Shown: positions 17,574-25,963 of the stretch, piece by piece
How positions within the stretch are numbered: the stretch's first letter is position 1
How the letters are laid out: each line of letters starts with the position of its first letter
Origin: Sutterella sp.
GTDB lineage: Bacteria; Pseudomonadota; Gammaproteobacteria; Burkholderiales; Burkholderiaceae_F
Direction: 5' to 3'
NCBI GenBank assembly: GCA_020025965.1
Contig: JAHHRG010000011.1
Location: 1 to 42,569, forward strand
Length of the DNA: 42,569 nt
Notes under the pieces: generated by a model
What the model was told of the DNA's origin: nothing
Seen by the model: the letters and a program-made list of their open reading frames with translations, nothing else
Database searches by the model: none
Made by a program: the position numbers and the translations under genes

Positions 17574-18900
17574 TGCCGGGAGGCGGCGTCATCGGGCGCG
17601 GCATCGGAGCAATCCCTGACGATCGGCCGACGGCCTGAACGCCACCCAGCGGTGCCGATGCAACAGGTGACGAAACAGGAGGAGGCGTCACGGAACGCGG
17701 TGCGGGCGCAGCCGTAACGGATACAGGAGCTACCGATTCCGTCTGCTGAACCAACTGACGGCCCGCATCGCGAGCAGGCACGGCCTTCGTACGAAGGCCT
17801 GCCGGCTTAAAGGCAAGCATACGAAGAAGAGCCATCGTAAACCCCGCATATTCGTCGGGTGCGAGGCTCAGATCGTTGCGACCGTGCAACGCGATCTGGT
17901 AGTAGAGCTGAATTTCTTCTGGCGAAAAGAGCGAAGCGAGCTGCACGATATCATCATGATCCGGATCTTCCGGTGCCACGGCGCTCGGGATGCGCTGTAC
18001 CAAAGCGATACGGTGCAGGAGTCCGGCAAGATCTCGCAAACCCTGAGCAAAGGAGAGCCCCTGACACTGCATGTCGTCGCAGTAGGCCATCATCTTCGGC
18101 GCATCGCCTTCGGCGAGAGAACGCAAAATCCCCGTGAGGGTTTCGCTGCCACTCATACCGAGCATCTGACGAACCCCCGCCTGCGTCAGGCTACCTCCAC
18201 AATAGGCAATAGCCTGATCGAGCAAGGAGAGACCGTCGCGCATAGAGCCGCGGGCCCCCGAAGCAAGAACACGCAAGGCCCCCTCTTCAAACTCGACCTT
18301 TTCTTCCGTCAAGATGCGCGCCATATGGTCGACAATCCCTGCGGGCGTCATATTGCGAAGATTGAACTGCAGACAGCGAGAAAGAACCGTGATGGGCACT
18401 TTCTGCGGATCCGTCGTTGCCAAAATGAACTTCACGTATTCTGGCGGCTCCTCGAGAGTTTTCAACATAGCGTTGAAAGCGGCGGTCGTCAGCATATGCA
18501 CTTCGTCGATCATATAGACCTTGAAGCGGCCCTGCGTCGGCGCATAAACGGCACGTTCAAGAAGCGTCGTCATGTCTTCAACCGAGCGGTTGCTCGCCGC
18601 GTCCATTTCAATGTAGTCGGGGAAACGCCCTTCATCAATGGCTCGACAGGCCGGGCAGACGCCGCAGGGATGTGCTGTTACATCGCCTTTGCCGTCAACG
18701 CCCTGACAGTTGAGCGCCTTCGCAAAAATACGGGAAATCGTCGTCTTCCCTACACCGCGCGTGCCGGTAAAGAGATAGGCGTGGTGGAGACGCTTTTCGG
18801 TGAGCGCACGCGTAATGGCGGTAACGACATGATCCTGACCGACAATGGTCTCAAAATCATGAGGTCGCCACTTTCGCGCGAGTACCTGATAGCTGCTCAT
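17512..18900 (-). CDS. dnaX: DNA polymerase III gamma/tau subunit, zero-frame (gamma-like) product
   Basis: Clamp-loader ATPase. The zero frame gives 462 residues, close to E. coli gamma (431). It has Walker A GTRGVGKTT, a zinc knuckle (CGVCPAC with an earlier Cys), Walker B and DEVH (VYMIDEVHML), and the sensor motif TVLSRCLQFNL. Domain III follows, then a Pro/Ala-rich linker ending PPWGEPSAS. The tau-specific C-terminal domain is missing from this frame but present in the next one. The start at 18900 has AAGGAAAAG. It lies within a probable operon LysE-GNAT-dnaX-ybaB. Confidence 0.93.
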   Translation of the reverse strand: MSSYQVLARKWRPHDFETIVGQDHVVTAITRALTEKRLHHAYLFTGTRGVGKTTISRIFAKALNCQGVDGKGDVTAHPCGVCPACRAIDEGRFPDYIEMDAASNRSVEDMTTLLERAVYAPTQGRFKVYMIDEVHMLTTAAFNAMLKTLEEPPEYVKFILATTDPQKVPITVLSRCLQFNLRNMTPAGIVDHMARILTEEKVEFEEGALRVLASGARGSMRDGLSLLDQAIAYCGGSLTQAGVRQMLGMSGSETLTGILRSLAEGDAPKMMAYCDDMQCQGLSFAQGLRDLAGLLHRIALVQRIPSAVAPEDPDHDDIVQLASLFSPEEIQLYYQIALHGRNDLSLAPDEYAGFTMALLRMLAFKPAGLRTKAVPARDAGRQLVQQTESVAPVSVTAAPAPRSVTPPPVSSPVASAPLGGVQAVGRSSGIAPMPRPMTPPPGIAYGTDPAEDTPPWGEPSAS

Positions 18901-18957
18901 AAATTCTTTTCCTTTTTGAGTTCGCCCGACACCTTCAATCGGGTCAACTTGTCTATT

Positions 18958-19461
18958 TTAGATTGTTCGGGCCGCAGCTTTTTGAAGTTGATCTCCTTCA
19001 AGACGGCAAATGCGCCAATCGGGGAGTACATCAGCCCCGAGCTTCTCATAAAAATCAATCGCCGGCTGGTTCCAATCGAGAACACTCCAGTCGAATCGAC
19101 CGCAGCCTTCCTTAATAGCGGTTTCCGCGAGGTGACGCATCATTTCACGCCCGTAACCACGACGACGTGCTTCCGGCACGATAAAAAGGTCCTCGAGATA
19201 AAGTCCTCGCTTAGTGAGGAACGTCGAAAAATTGAAGTAGTACAGAGCGAAACCGACGGCACGCTCTACTCCGGTTTCATCAGTCTTTTCCCAAGCAACA
19301 AAACAGCGAGCAAAGCCACGTTCTCCGAAAAAAGCGTCGCGTAACTGACCGACGTCGGCAAAGCATTCATGTTCCAAATGCTCGTAACGAGCCAATTCAT
19401 GAATCAAATGACAGACGATTTCACAATCTTCGTCACGAACGGGACGAATGGCAAAAGACAT
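18958..19461 (-). CDS. GNAT N-acetyltransferase, SSAT-like
   Basis: A 167-residue acetyl-CoA-dependent acetyltransferase. The region VGFALYYFNFSTF, YLEDLFIVPEARRRGYG (acetyl-CoA loop) and VLDWNQPAIDFYEKLGA resembles the spermidine/spermine (diamine) N-acetyltransferase group. That makes a small amine a reasonable substrate, but it is not proven. The start at 19461 has AAGGAAG. It begins 14 bases after the stop of a LysE-type exporter gene, so the two may work on related compounds. Confidence 0.88.
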   Translation of the reverse strand: MSFAIRPVRDEDCEIVCHLIHELARYEHLEHECFADVGQLRDAFFGERGFARCFVAWEKTDETGVERAVGFALYYFNFSTFLTKRGLYLEDLFIVPEARRRGYGREMMRHLAETAIKEGCGRFDWSVLDWNQPAIDFYEKLGADVLPDWRICRLEGDQLQKAAARTI

Positions 19462-19475
19462 GACGCGAGACTTCC

Positions 19476-20138
19476 TTAGAAAAAGACCTGAAAAAACACC
19501 TTGAGGGCCAACAAAATGAAAATAGTACCGCCTGCACGGTAAATCAGTCGGGAAATCGAAGGATTATTTAAAAAACCTCGGAAATATGTGACAGCGATGG
19601 CGTAGCCCGAGTGAATTACCATGACGAGCGCCGCAAAGGTGAGCGTCAGAACCACAAACTGAAGCGTGTAATCGCATGCGGGATCAATGAACTGCGGGAA
19701 AAGCGAAATGAAGAACATGATGAGCATCGGGTTCGTCATCTGCAGAGCAACCGACTCCAGCCACAAACTTCTCGGACTTGGATGTGCGGGCTCTTCCTTA
19801 TTCTTCTTCGCGGTAACGGTCGAGTGCTGACGAAGGGCAGCTCCCAAAGACACCGTTTTCACACGCCAATTTTTGATCCCGAGCCAAACCATATAGCAGG
19901 CCCCGATAATACGCATCCAGTCATAGACAAGTGGTGATTGCGCGAGAAGGAAACTCAACCCCGTTGCCGAGATCCCGGCCATGACGATCACGCCCGTTGC
20001 AATCCCCGTGACGGTCCAAATAGACCAGCGGTAGCCCCACTGCATCGAGCGCATCAACGTCATTAAAACACCGGGACCGGGCGAAGCAACCGTCGCGGCC
20101 GCCGCGGCGAGATAAAGAAGATAAAGGGAAAAATTCAT
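19476..20138 (-). CDS. LysE/RhtB-family amino-acid or metabolite exporter
   Basis: A 220-residue inner-membrane protein with about six hydrophobic segments. The family signature VASPGPGVLMTLMRSMQWGYR is at residues 17-37, and TNPMLIMFFISLFPQF starts the second half. A charged loop (about residues 105-125) separates the halves. Members export amino acids or related small molecules; the substrate here is unknown. No strong Shine-Dalgarno is seen before the ATG at 20138. Confidence 0.88.
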   Translation of the reverse strand: MNFSLYLLYLAAAAATVASPGPGVLMTLMRSMQWGYRWSIWTVTGIATGVIVMAGISATGLSFLLAQSPLVYDWMRIIGACYMVWLGIKNWRVKTVSLGAALRQHSTVTAKKNKEEPAHPSPRSLWLESVALQMTNPMLIMFFISLFPQFIDPACDYTLQFVVLTLTFAALVMVIHSGYAIAVTYFRGFLNNPSISRLIYRAGGTIFILLALKVFFQVFF

Positions 20139-20267
20139 GGGGAAACCGCACTGATTCTTTCAAGAGAAAAAATGAGACTTAGATTGTATTTTGAGTGAGA
20201 TATCCTCGCTACAGCGTTTTCCCTCTCTCCCGAGGATCAGTCCGTTATCGCAATTCAAAATAGGCAA

Positions 20268-20308
20268 CAAAAAAGCGCGTTCCCGACAAAAATTCAAGAT
20301 ACGCGCTC
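20268..20308 (-). terminator. Terminator downstream of ffs
   Basis: On the minus strand the arms AGCGCGT and ACGCGCT are separated by a 20-base loop and followed by TTTTTTG. The primary SRP RNA transcript probably ends here and is trimmed at its 3' end. Confidence 0.75.
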
Positions 20309-20329
20309 CTCAAAACGGATACAAAAATG

Positions 20330-20430
20330 GCGAGCCTTATCCTCGGCACTGCTGAAACACCAGTATGGCTGCTTCGTTCCCGACCTGACCAGGTTCCTGG
20401 GGACAGCATGCGAGGGGACCCGCCGAGTAC
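20330..20430 (-). ncRNA. ffs: 4.5S RNA (small signal recognition particle RNA)
   Basis: The transcript contains the SRP RNA core GGTCAGGTCGGGAACGAAGC followed by AGCC. It matches the E. coli domain IV with its conserved asymmetric loop and GNAR-type tetraloop position. The ends pair (CTCGGC at about 20427-20422 with GCCGAGG at 20347-20341). The RNA binds Ffh and guides membrane proteins to FtsY. A promoter lies directly upstream. The exact mature 3' end is not certain (between about 20341 and 20325). There is no coding frame here. Confidence 0.92.
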
Positions 20431-20434
20431 GCAG

Positions 20435-20462
20435 TTTATAGAATTCGCAAAAAATTTGCAAA
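20435..20462 (-). promoter_or_regulatory. Promoter of ffs
   Basis: On the minus strand TTTGCA and TATAAA are 16 bases apart. This puts transcription start near 20430, just before the paired 5' end of the SRP RNA. Confidence 0.65.
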
Positions 20463-20711
20463 AAACTCTTAATTTTGCTTTCGGCTTTCTTCTCTTTTTC
20501 TCCCTGTAGTGCTACTATAAGCACACTTCCAAGACGGACATTTTCCGTTGCTTCCTTCTCACAGGAAGATTCCTATTGCGCCCGCCAATCCTGTTCCGGT
20601 CATTCTGGCAAGGGCAACTCCTTTTATCCAAACTTCAGTTGTTTTGTCGGCCCGCTCCCATAGATGAGCGCGGTCAACAGCACTCTCAAGCCTCAATCGC
20701 ATGGAGATATC
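20463..20711 (+). other. Leader region between ffs and trxA
   Basis: No gene is seen in this stretch. It should carry the trxA promoter; the best -10-like match is TACTAT/CTATAA around 20513-20520, without a convincing -35. That would give trxA an untranslated leader of about 190 bases. Confidence 0.45.
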
Positions 20712-21035
20712 ATGAGCGAAATTCTTCACGTCAACGACGCCAACTTCGAAGCCACCGTCATCAAGAACGAACTGCCGGTTTTCGTCGACTTCTGGGCTCC
20801 CTGGTGCGGTCCCTGCCGTATGCTCGCCCCGCGCCTTGAACAGGCTGCCGACACTTTTGACGGCCGTGCTCAGATCGTCAAGTACAACTGTGACGAAGCC
20901 AACGAAATCGCCACTCAGTTGGGTATCCGCGGCATTCCGTCCATCGTCGTCTTCAAGAAGGGCGAAGTTGTTGACCAGCACACCGGTCTCTGTGACCAGG
21001 CTACTCTTGATCGCTTCATCGAAAAGAACCTCTAA
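20712..21035 (+). CDS. trxA: Thioredoxin
   Basis: A 107-residue cytoplasmic disulphide reductase, the substrate of TrxB. The active site WCGPC places the cysteines at 32 and 35, as in E. coli; the cis-Pro segment RGIPSIVVFKKGE is also present. The ATG at 20712 is chosen because GGAG lies 5-6 bases upstream and the family begins at MSEILHV; the longer frame from 20664 is not part of the protein. trxA-rho is a common proteobacterial order. Confidence 0.96.
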   Translation: MSEILHVNDANFEATVIKNELPVFVDFWAPWCGPCRMLAPRLEQAADTFDGRAQIVKYNCDEANEIATQLGIRGIPSIVVFKKGEVVDQHTGLCDQATLDRFIEKNL

Positions 21036-21049
21036 TCTTTTCGACGTCC

Positions 21050-21141
21050 CCTGACGCGAATCGCCGCCACGGCTCTTACGTTCGCGTCAGGCGCCCTCCT
21101 TCGCTCGGTCGAGCGAAGTCGGCACACTCCTCAATCTGAGG
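21050..21141 (+). promoter_or_regulatory. Three hairpins in the trxA-rho gap
   Basis: A perfect 11-base inverted repeat CCTGACGCGAA/TTCGCGTCAGG (21050-21091) is followed by TTCGCTC/GAGCGAA (21100-21117) and CCTCA/TGAGG (from 21129). None has a T run. A pyrimidine-rich stretch follows before rho. These may protect or end the trxA message, or form a rho leader, since rho regulates itself in E. coli. Confidence 0.5.
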
Positions 21142-21190
21142 CAGTTTCCCCTCTCTTCAATTGTGACGGCTCTTGGCCGTTATCAACGTT

Positions 21191-22447
21191 ATGCATCTTT
21201 CCGATCTCAAATCGCTCCATATTTCGCAATTGCTCGATATGGCTTTTGCCCTCGACATCGACAATGCCCAGCGCATGCGAAAGCAGGAACTCATGTTCGC
21301 CATTCTCAAAAGAAAAGCCAAAAGTGGCGAACAGATCTTCGGTGACGGTACGCTCGAAGTGCTTCCCGACGGTTTCGGTTTTTTGAGAAGTCCCGACACC
21401 TCTTATCTCGCAAGCACGGACGACATTTATATTTCGCCCTCGCAAATCCGCCGTTTCAACCTTCATACGGGTGACTCCATCGAAGGTGAAGTTCGTACGC
21501 CTAAGGACGGCGAACGCTACTTCGCCCTTGTTCGAGTCCAGTCGGTCAACGGTCTTCCGCCGGAAAGCATTAAGCATCGCATTCTCTTTGAAAACCTCAC
21601 GCCGCTCTTCCCGAATGAACCGCTCAAGCTTGAGCGCGACATGCGCGGTGACGAAAACCTGACGGGCAGAATCATCGATATCATTGCCCCGATCGGCAAG
21701 GGTCAGCGTGCCCTGATCGTTGCCCCTCCGAAGTCCGGCAAAACCGTGTTGATGCAGCATATTGCACATGCCATCACGACGAATCACCCAGACTGCACGC
21801 TCTTCGTTCTCCTAATCGACGAACGCCCTGAAGAGGTGACGGAAATGCAGCGTTCCGTTCATGCCGAAGTTGTGGCTTCCACCTTCGACGAACCCGCTGC
21901 CCGCCACGTACAGGTTGCCGAAATGGTCATCGAAAAGGCAAAGCGTCTGGCCGAAAGTAAGCGTGATGTCGTCATTTTGCTTGACTCCATTACGCGTCTT
22001 GCCCGCGCTTACAACACCGTCATTCCCTCCTCCGGCAAAGTCCTGACCGGCGGTGTCGACGCCAATGCTCTTCAGCGTCCGAAGCGTATCTTCGGTGCAG
22101 CCCGCAATCTTGAAGAGGGCGGTTCGCTCACGATCATCGGTACGGCCTTGATTGATACGGGATCCCGTATGGATGACGTGATCTACGAAGAATTTAAAGG
22201 TACGGGTAACAACGAAATCCATCTCGAACGCCGTATGGCTGAAAAACGTGTCTACCCCGCCATCAACCTCAACCGTTCGAGCACGCGCCGCGAAGAACTC
22301 CTTCTTACACCGGACGTTCTTCAGAAGGTTTGGATCCTTCGCAAGTTCCTCTACGACATGGATGAACTCGAAGCTATGGAATTCTTGCTCGACAAGATGA
22401 AGGCAACGAAGAACAACAACGACTTCTTCGACTTGATGAAGCGCTAA
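21191..22447 (+). CDS. rho: Transcription termination factor Rho
   Basis: Hexameric RNA helicase that ends transcription at C-rich sites. 418 residues (419 in E. coli). The N-terminal RNA-binding cold-shock-like domain contains DGFGFLRSPDTSYL; the motor has Walker A APPKSGKTV near residue 181, Walker B DVVILLDSITRLARAYNT with the Q-loop nearby (SGKVLTGGVDANAL) and the R-loop. The ATG at 21191 aligns with MNLTELK of E. coli; an in-frame TTG lies at 21173. Bicyclomycin-contact regions look normal. Confidence 0.96.
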   Translation: MHLSDLKSLHISQLLDMAFALDIDNAQRMRKQELMFAILKRKAKSGEQIFGDGTLEVLPDGFGFLRSPDTSYLASTDDIYISPSQIRRFNLHTGDSIEGEVRTPKDGERYFALVRVQSVNGLPPESIKHRILFENLTPLFPNEPLKLERDMRGDENLTGRIIDIIAPIGKGQRALIVAPPKSGKTVLMQHIAHAITTNHPDCTLFVLLIDERPEEVTEMQRSVHAEVVASTFDEPAARHVQVAEMVIEKAKRLAESKRDVVILLDSITRLARAYNTVIPSSGKVLTGGVDANALQRPKRIFGAARNLEEGGSLTIIGTALIDTGSRMDDVIYEEFKGTGNNEIHLERRMAEKRVYPAINLNRSSTRREELLLTPDVLQKVWILRKFLYDMDELEAMEFLLDKMKATKNNNDFFDLMKR

Positions 22448-22458
22448 TTCTCTTTAAA

Positions 22459-22498
22459 CCAAAAGGCCGAATCGCAAAGATTCGGCCTTTTGGCTTTT
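22459..22498. terminator. Bidirectional terminator between rho and nadE
   Basis: A perfect 15-base stem CCAAAAGGCCGAATC/GATTCGGCCTTTTGG with a 5-base loop, followed by CTTTT on the plus strand and flanked by A-rich sequence for the minus strand. Confidence 0.88.
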
Positions 22499-22531
22499 CT
22501 TAATCGAAGTAAGCAGACGCTCACAAAAAAG

Positions 22532-24004
22532 TCAGAATTCAGCGCCGGTATTCATTCCCCAATCGGCGATAACGGAAAGCGGCTTCTCGGTAAGAATCGC
22601 CCCCGGCACGGCCTGCGCACGCTTGAAAGCAGCGCGCATCGTCATGCGAACAATACGACGCGCAACCGCCACGTCAATATCTTTGAGATCGTAAATCGAT
22701 CCTCCGTCCAAAACATGACAAAGCACGCGTTCAATATCCGGGTAAGGCGGCAAACTATCACTGTCCTTCTGATTATCACGCAACTCCGCCGACGGTTCTC
22801 GCTCAATAATTTCAACCGGAATCACGTCGGGATCTGTTTCACTGCGATTGCGTGCACGGCAAAGGGCCGTCACTTCACTCTTCCAGAGATCCGAAATCGG
22901 CGCAAAGCCGCCCGTCTGATCGCCATAGAGCGTACTGTAGCCCATGGCAGATTCTGCTTTGTTAGCATTACAAAGAAGAAGCAGATTAAATTTGTTCGCA
23001 ACGGCCATGAGGAGCGTGCCGCGAACGCGAGCCTGAATGTTTTCTTCAGTGACATCCGTAGCATGCCCCTCAAAGAGCGGAGCAAGCGTTTCCTCAAAAG
23101 CAGCAAAGCCCTTTCCAATCGGAAGCGTATCGAGCTTCAAACCCTGACGAAGAGCAAGATCCTTTGCACTGTCGTTACTCAAACTACTCGTGAAACGAGA
23201 CGGAAGACGAATCACGCGAACGCGGTCGGCCCCGATGGCATCACGGGCGAGCGTGGCGGTAAGTGCGCTGTCGATGCCGCCCGAGAGCCCGAGCACAATG
23301 CCGTTCACACCGGACTTCGTCACATAGTCGCGAAGCGCCGCACGAAGAGCCTCATAGCGCCAATCGTCACAAACAGGAAGCATAACGGTATCAATACGAC
23401 TGATCACGCGAACGTGCGGGCCTGCATCATCTGTCGTAACTTCAAGGCGAAGTGCGCCTTCACTCCATAGCGAGAGGGTTTCACGAATGTCGGTTCCCAC
23501 TACACCCGTGTCGCCTGCAAAAATAAGACGATCCTGACCGCCCGCAATACCTGCCTGCAAAAGAAGACGGGAAGCGACATCGGGAAGTTCGTGGCGAGAT
23601 TGAGCCATCGAAAAGCGATCAGCCTCAACGAGAATGTCGCCCGGATTTTCACGGTGAAGCGCAAAACGTACACCGTCAACCACAAAGGCACGGTCAGAAG
23701 AAAAGACGCACTCGACACCGTCTTCCAGGTAGACATGCTGAACCAAGTCACCGATTTGAAAGAAAACGAGCAATCGCCGCGCCTTGACGCTTTCGGTCAA
23801 GCGAGCGAGTGCTCGCATAAAAGCCGCTTTCTGATCGGGCCACAAGAGGCCTGATGCGCCCGTCCCTCCCTCGATGGAGCCCACCGGCAAAATCACGAGA
23901 TCGTCTTCGTCAACGCTCGCGCGTTCGGTAAGCGTACGAATATGCTCAAGATTGGCCGCGTAGTCGCCCGTGCGGGGATTGGGCTGCAAAAGCGTAACTT
24001 TCAT
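22532..24004 (-). CDS. nadE: NAD+ synthase with a degenerate glutaminase domain
   Basis: Amidates nicotinate adenine dinucleotide to NAD+. 490 residues. The C-terminal synthetase is intact: PP-loop GLSGGIDSALT near 238-248, TEENIQARVRGTLLM, ANKAESAMGYSTLYGD and PSAELRDNQKDSDSLPPY. The N-terminal 180 residues resemble the nitrilase-type glutaminase of two-domain NadE (MKVTLLQPNPRTGDYAANL) but are shortened. Where the family has PELALTGYPP there is LPVGSIEGG, so the catalytic Glu is Val41. The ICED nucleophile region appears as LHRE with no Cys, and the Lys loop is not recognisable. The enzyme would therefore need free ammonia. It sits last in a hemC-hemD-nadE run. Confidence 0.92.
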   Translation of the reverse strand: MKVTLLQPNPRTGDYAANLEHIRTLTERASVDEDDLVILPVGSIEGGTGASGLLWPDQKAAFMRALARLTESVKARRLLVFFQIGDLVQHVYLEDGVECVFSSDRAFVVDGVRFALHRENPGDILVEADRFSMAQSRHELPDVASRLLLQAGIAGGQDRLIFAGDTGVVGTDIRETLSLWSEGALRLEVTTDDAGPHVRVISRIDTVMLPVCDDWRYEALRAALRDYVTKSGVNGIVLGLSGGIDSALTATLARDAIGADRVRVIRLPSRFTSSLSNDSAKDLALRQGLKLDTLPIGKGFAAFEETLAPLFEGHATDVTEENIQARVRGTLLMAVANKFNLLLLCNANKAESAMGYSTLYGDQTGGFAPISDLWKSEVTALCRARNRSETDPDVIPVEIIEREPSAELRDNQKDSDSLPPYPDIERVLCHVLDGGSIYDLKDIDVAVARRIVRMTMRAAFKRAQAVPGAILTEKPLSVIADWGMNTGAEF

Positions 24005-24044
24005 TCAGAGTCTCATTTATCGATGGAAGAAAGAATCCGAGCGA

Positions 24045-24833
24045 TCAAACGCTCTCGACAAGATTAGCTTTGATGTGCGCAATGACGCTCTCATCGTCCG
24101 TACTCGTCACTTCAATATGCGTAAACCCAGCTTCCTGAAGTCGGCGGACAATACGAGGATGAAGCGTCACGGCTACGCCACGCGTTACCCATTGACGAAC
24201 ACCTTCGGCGGGACGGATAGCATGAAAGAACGCATCCACCGCATCGGTACTCGTGATGTAGACGATGGGCGGTGGACAGTTCTGCGCAGCCGTCTGCAGT
24301 TCACGCAACTGTTTTGATGTCAGTTCGAGCGGGATGCGAACGTAAGCACACATCGTGATCACGTCGGTTCCCATTCGTCGGAACTGTTCCGGCAGCCATT
24401 CTCGACCCGTTTGACCGCGAAGGAAAAGAACGCGTGAGGGAGCTCCTCGATGTTGAAGGATTTCCCAGAGCGCTTCGCTACCTGAGTGTTCAGCTTCGCC
24501 TTCCGGATAAATGAGTTTGACCTTCTCACCCCAGGCGGCTCGGATTGCCTTGGCCGTCCCTTCTCCGACGGTTGCCAACGTGATGTGTTCGGGCCATTCG
24601 CTGATCCAGTGAGCAACGGCCGCCACTGCAGCCGGGCTCGGCAAAATCACCATTTCGACGCTGTCAAGACGGGCGAGACGCTGACGAACGAGCTCACAGT
24701 CCTCGTCGCTCGGCAAACCGATTTCAAAAGCCGGCCAACGCCAACAATTGATTCCTTCCTCTTCGAGAGCGCAAGCGAGACGATTGTTTGCTTCGCCGGG
24801 GCGCATCACGATGACGGGCTGAGTGAGAGCCAT
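24045..24833 (-). CDS. hemD: Uroporphyrinogen-III synthase
   Basis: Closes and inverts ring D of hydroxymethylbilane to form uroporphyrinogen III. 262 residues. The family is poorly conserved, but the two alpha/beta lobes are seen. Typical segments are VIVMRPGEANNRLACALEEEG at the start (quoted in part as VIVMRPGEAN), MVILPSPAAVAAVAHW, ATVGEGTAKAIRA, VLFLRGQTGREWL and YITSTDAVDAFF. It begins 16 bases after the hemC stop, with AGAGG as ribosome site, so context makes the call firm. Confidence 0.92.
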   Translation of the reverse strand: MALTQPVIVMRPGEANNRLACALEEEGINCWRWPAFEIGLPSDEDCELVRQRLARLDSVEMVILPSPAAVAAVAHWISEWPEHITLATVGEGTAKAIRAAWGEKVKLIYPEGEAEHSGSEALWEILQHRGAPSRVLFLRGQTGREWLPEQFRRMGTDVITMCAYVRIPLELTSKQLRELQTAAQNCPPPIVYITSTDAVDAFFHAIRPAEGVRQWVTRGVAVTLHPRIVRRLQEAGFTHIEVTSTDDESVIAHIKANLVESV

Positions 24834-24849
24834 AAAATCCTCTTATCTG

Positions 24850-25779
24850 TTAACCCAAGACTTCCTTGAGTATAGCGTCAGCCCCCTGAGCAAGGAGGTC
24901 AGCGACGACCTTGGCGGCCAACGCTTCCGGATCCTTCATATCGCCGCGGGCTTCGCTGCGAACGGCTTTGCCCGTATGATGATTGCCTACAATGGCACGA
25001 AGCCAGATCTGACTGTCTTCAATAATGGCGTAAGCGGCCAACGGCACCTGACAGGAGCCGCCCAAAGCACGAGAAACTGCACGTTCGGCCATGCAGCAGG
25101 CGCGGGTCTCCGGATCGTTCAGGAAAGCAAGCGACTCTTTCATCACTTCATTTCCAGCACGGGTTTCAACACCGAGAGCCCCCTGGCTCGGGGCCGGGAG
25201 AGAAATTTCGGGCGGGATGATCATGCGGATACGATCGAAAAGTTCGAGGCGCTTCAAACCGGCCGAAGCCATGATGAGTGCGTCATATTCGCCGGCATCG
25301 AGCTTACGCAAACGCGTACCGACGTTACCGCGAATCGGGAGCACTTCGAGGTGCGGATAATTCATGCGAATCATGAGTTCGCGACGAAGACTCGCGGTAC
25401 CGACACGAGCACCGGCAGGCATTTCGTCCAAGCTTGCATATTTCGGAGAAACAAAAGCATCGCGCGGGTCTTCACGTTCGGTGATCGCCACGAGTTCAAA
25501 CCCGTCAAGGAGTTCCATCGGAACGTCCTTCAGTGAGTGGACTGCCAGATCGGCTTCACCTTCGGCCATAGCCACTTCGAGTTCCTTCGTGAAGAGCCCC
25601 TTGCCGCCGACCTTGGATAGTGTCTTATCGAGAATCTGATCGCCGCGCGTCGTCATTCCGAGAAGGTCAACGGCCTTGCCAGGGTATTGTTTGCGCAGAA
25701 GAGACTGAATGTGAAGAGCCTGCCACATGGCGAGCGGGCTTTCTCGCGTAGCGATTACACAACGTTCAAAGGTGGGCAT
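24850..25779 (-). CDS. hemC: Hydroxymethylbilane synthase (porphobilinogen deaminase)
   Basis: Joins four porphobilinogens into hydroxymethylbilane. 309 residues. Key motifs are VIATRESPLAMWQA at the N-terminus, VHSLKDVPMEL, TASLRRELMI, RGNVGTRLRKLD and the GGSCQVPL loop whose Cys (near residue 243) holds the dipyrromethane cofactor, as Cys242 in E. coli. First gene of a hemC-hemD-nadE run. Only a weak ribosome site precedes the ATG at 25779. Confidence 0.96.
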   Translation of the reverse strand: MPTFERCVIATRESPLAMWQALHIQSLLRKQYPGKAVDLLGMTTRGDQILDKTLSKVGGKGLFTKELEVAMAEGEADLAVHSLKDVPMELLDGFELVAITEREDPRDAFVSPKYASLDEMPAGARVGTASLRRELMIRMNYPHLEVLPIRGNVGTRLRKLDAGEYDALIMASAGLKRLELFDRIRMIIPPEISLPAPSQGALGVETRAGNEVMKESLAFLNDPETRACCMAERAVSRALGGSCQVPLAAYAIIEDSQIWLRAIVGNHHTGKAVRSEARGDMKDPEALAAKVVADLLAQGADAILKEVLG

Positions 25780-25846
25780 AGTTTTTTCGTTTGTCTGTTG
25801 AGTGAATATTGGTCGGATGCAAGGATCTTCCGACGGATCGAAGCAT

Positions 25847-25876
25847 TGTATAACCGAAACCCGCGTTTGAGCTTAA
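25847..25876 (-). promoter_or_regulatory. Possible hemC promoter
   Basis: On the minus strand TTAAGC and TATACA are 18 bases apart, about 70 bases before the hemC start. The -35 match is poor. Confidence 0.35.
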
Positions 25877-25928
25877 CAGGCAGGGTAACGCCCCATGCGT
25901 AAATCACCTAAAAAAACAGGGTTTTCGC

Positions 25929-25957
25929 TTGCATGTTCCTATTGATTCTGGGATAAT
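25929..25957 (+). promoter_or_regulatory. Promoter of rpmE2
   Basis: TTGCAT and GATAAT are separated by exactly 17 bases, which sets a transcription start near 25964 and a leader of about 110 bases before the bL31B start. Confidence 0.7.
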
Positions 25958-25963
25958 TTTGCC

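Noticed and set aside
17884..19344. Open frame of 486 codons opposite dnaX and the GNAT gene
   Set aside because: It spans two well-identified genes on the other strand and matches nothing recognisable.
20294..20524. Coding frame over the ffs region
   Set aside because: The stretch is explained by SRP RNA with its promoter and terminator, and the frame has no protein-like sequence.
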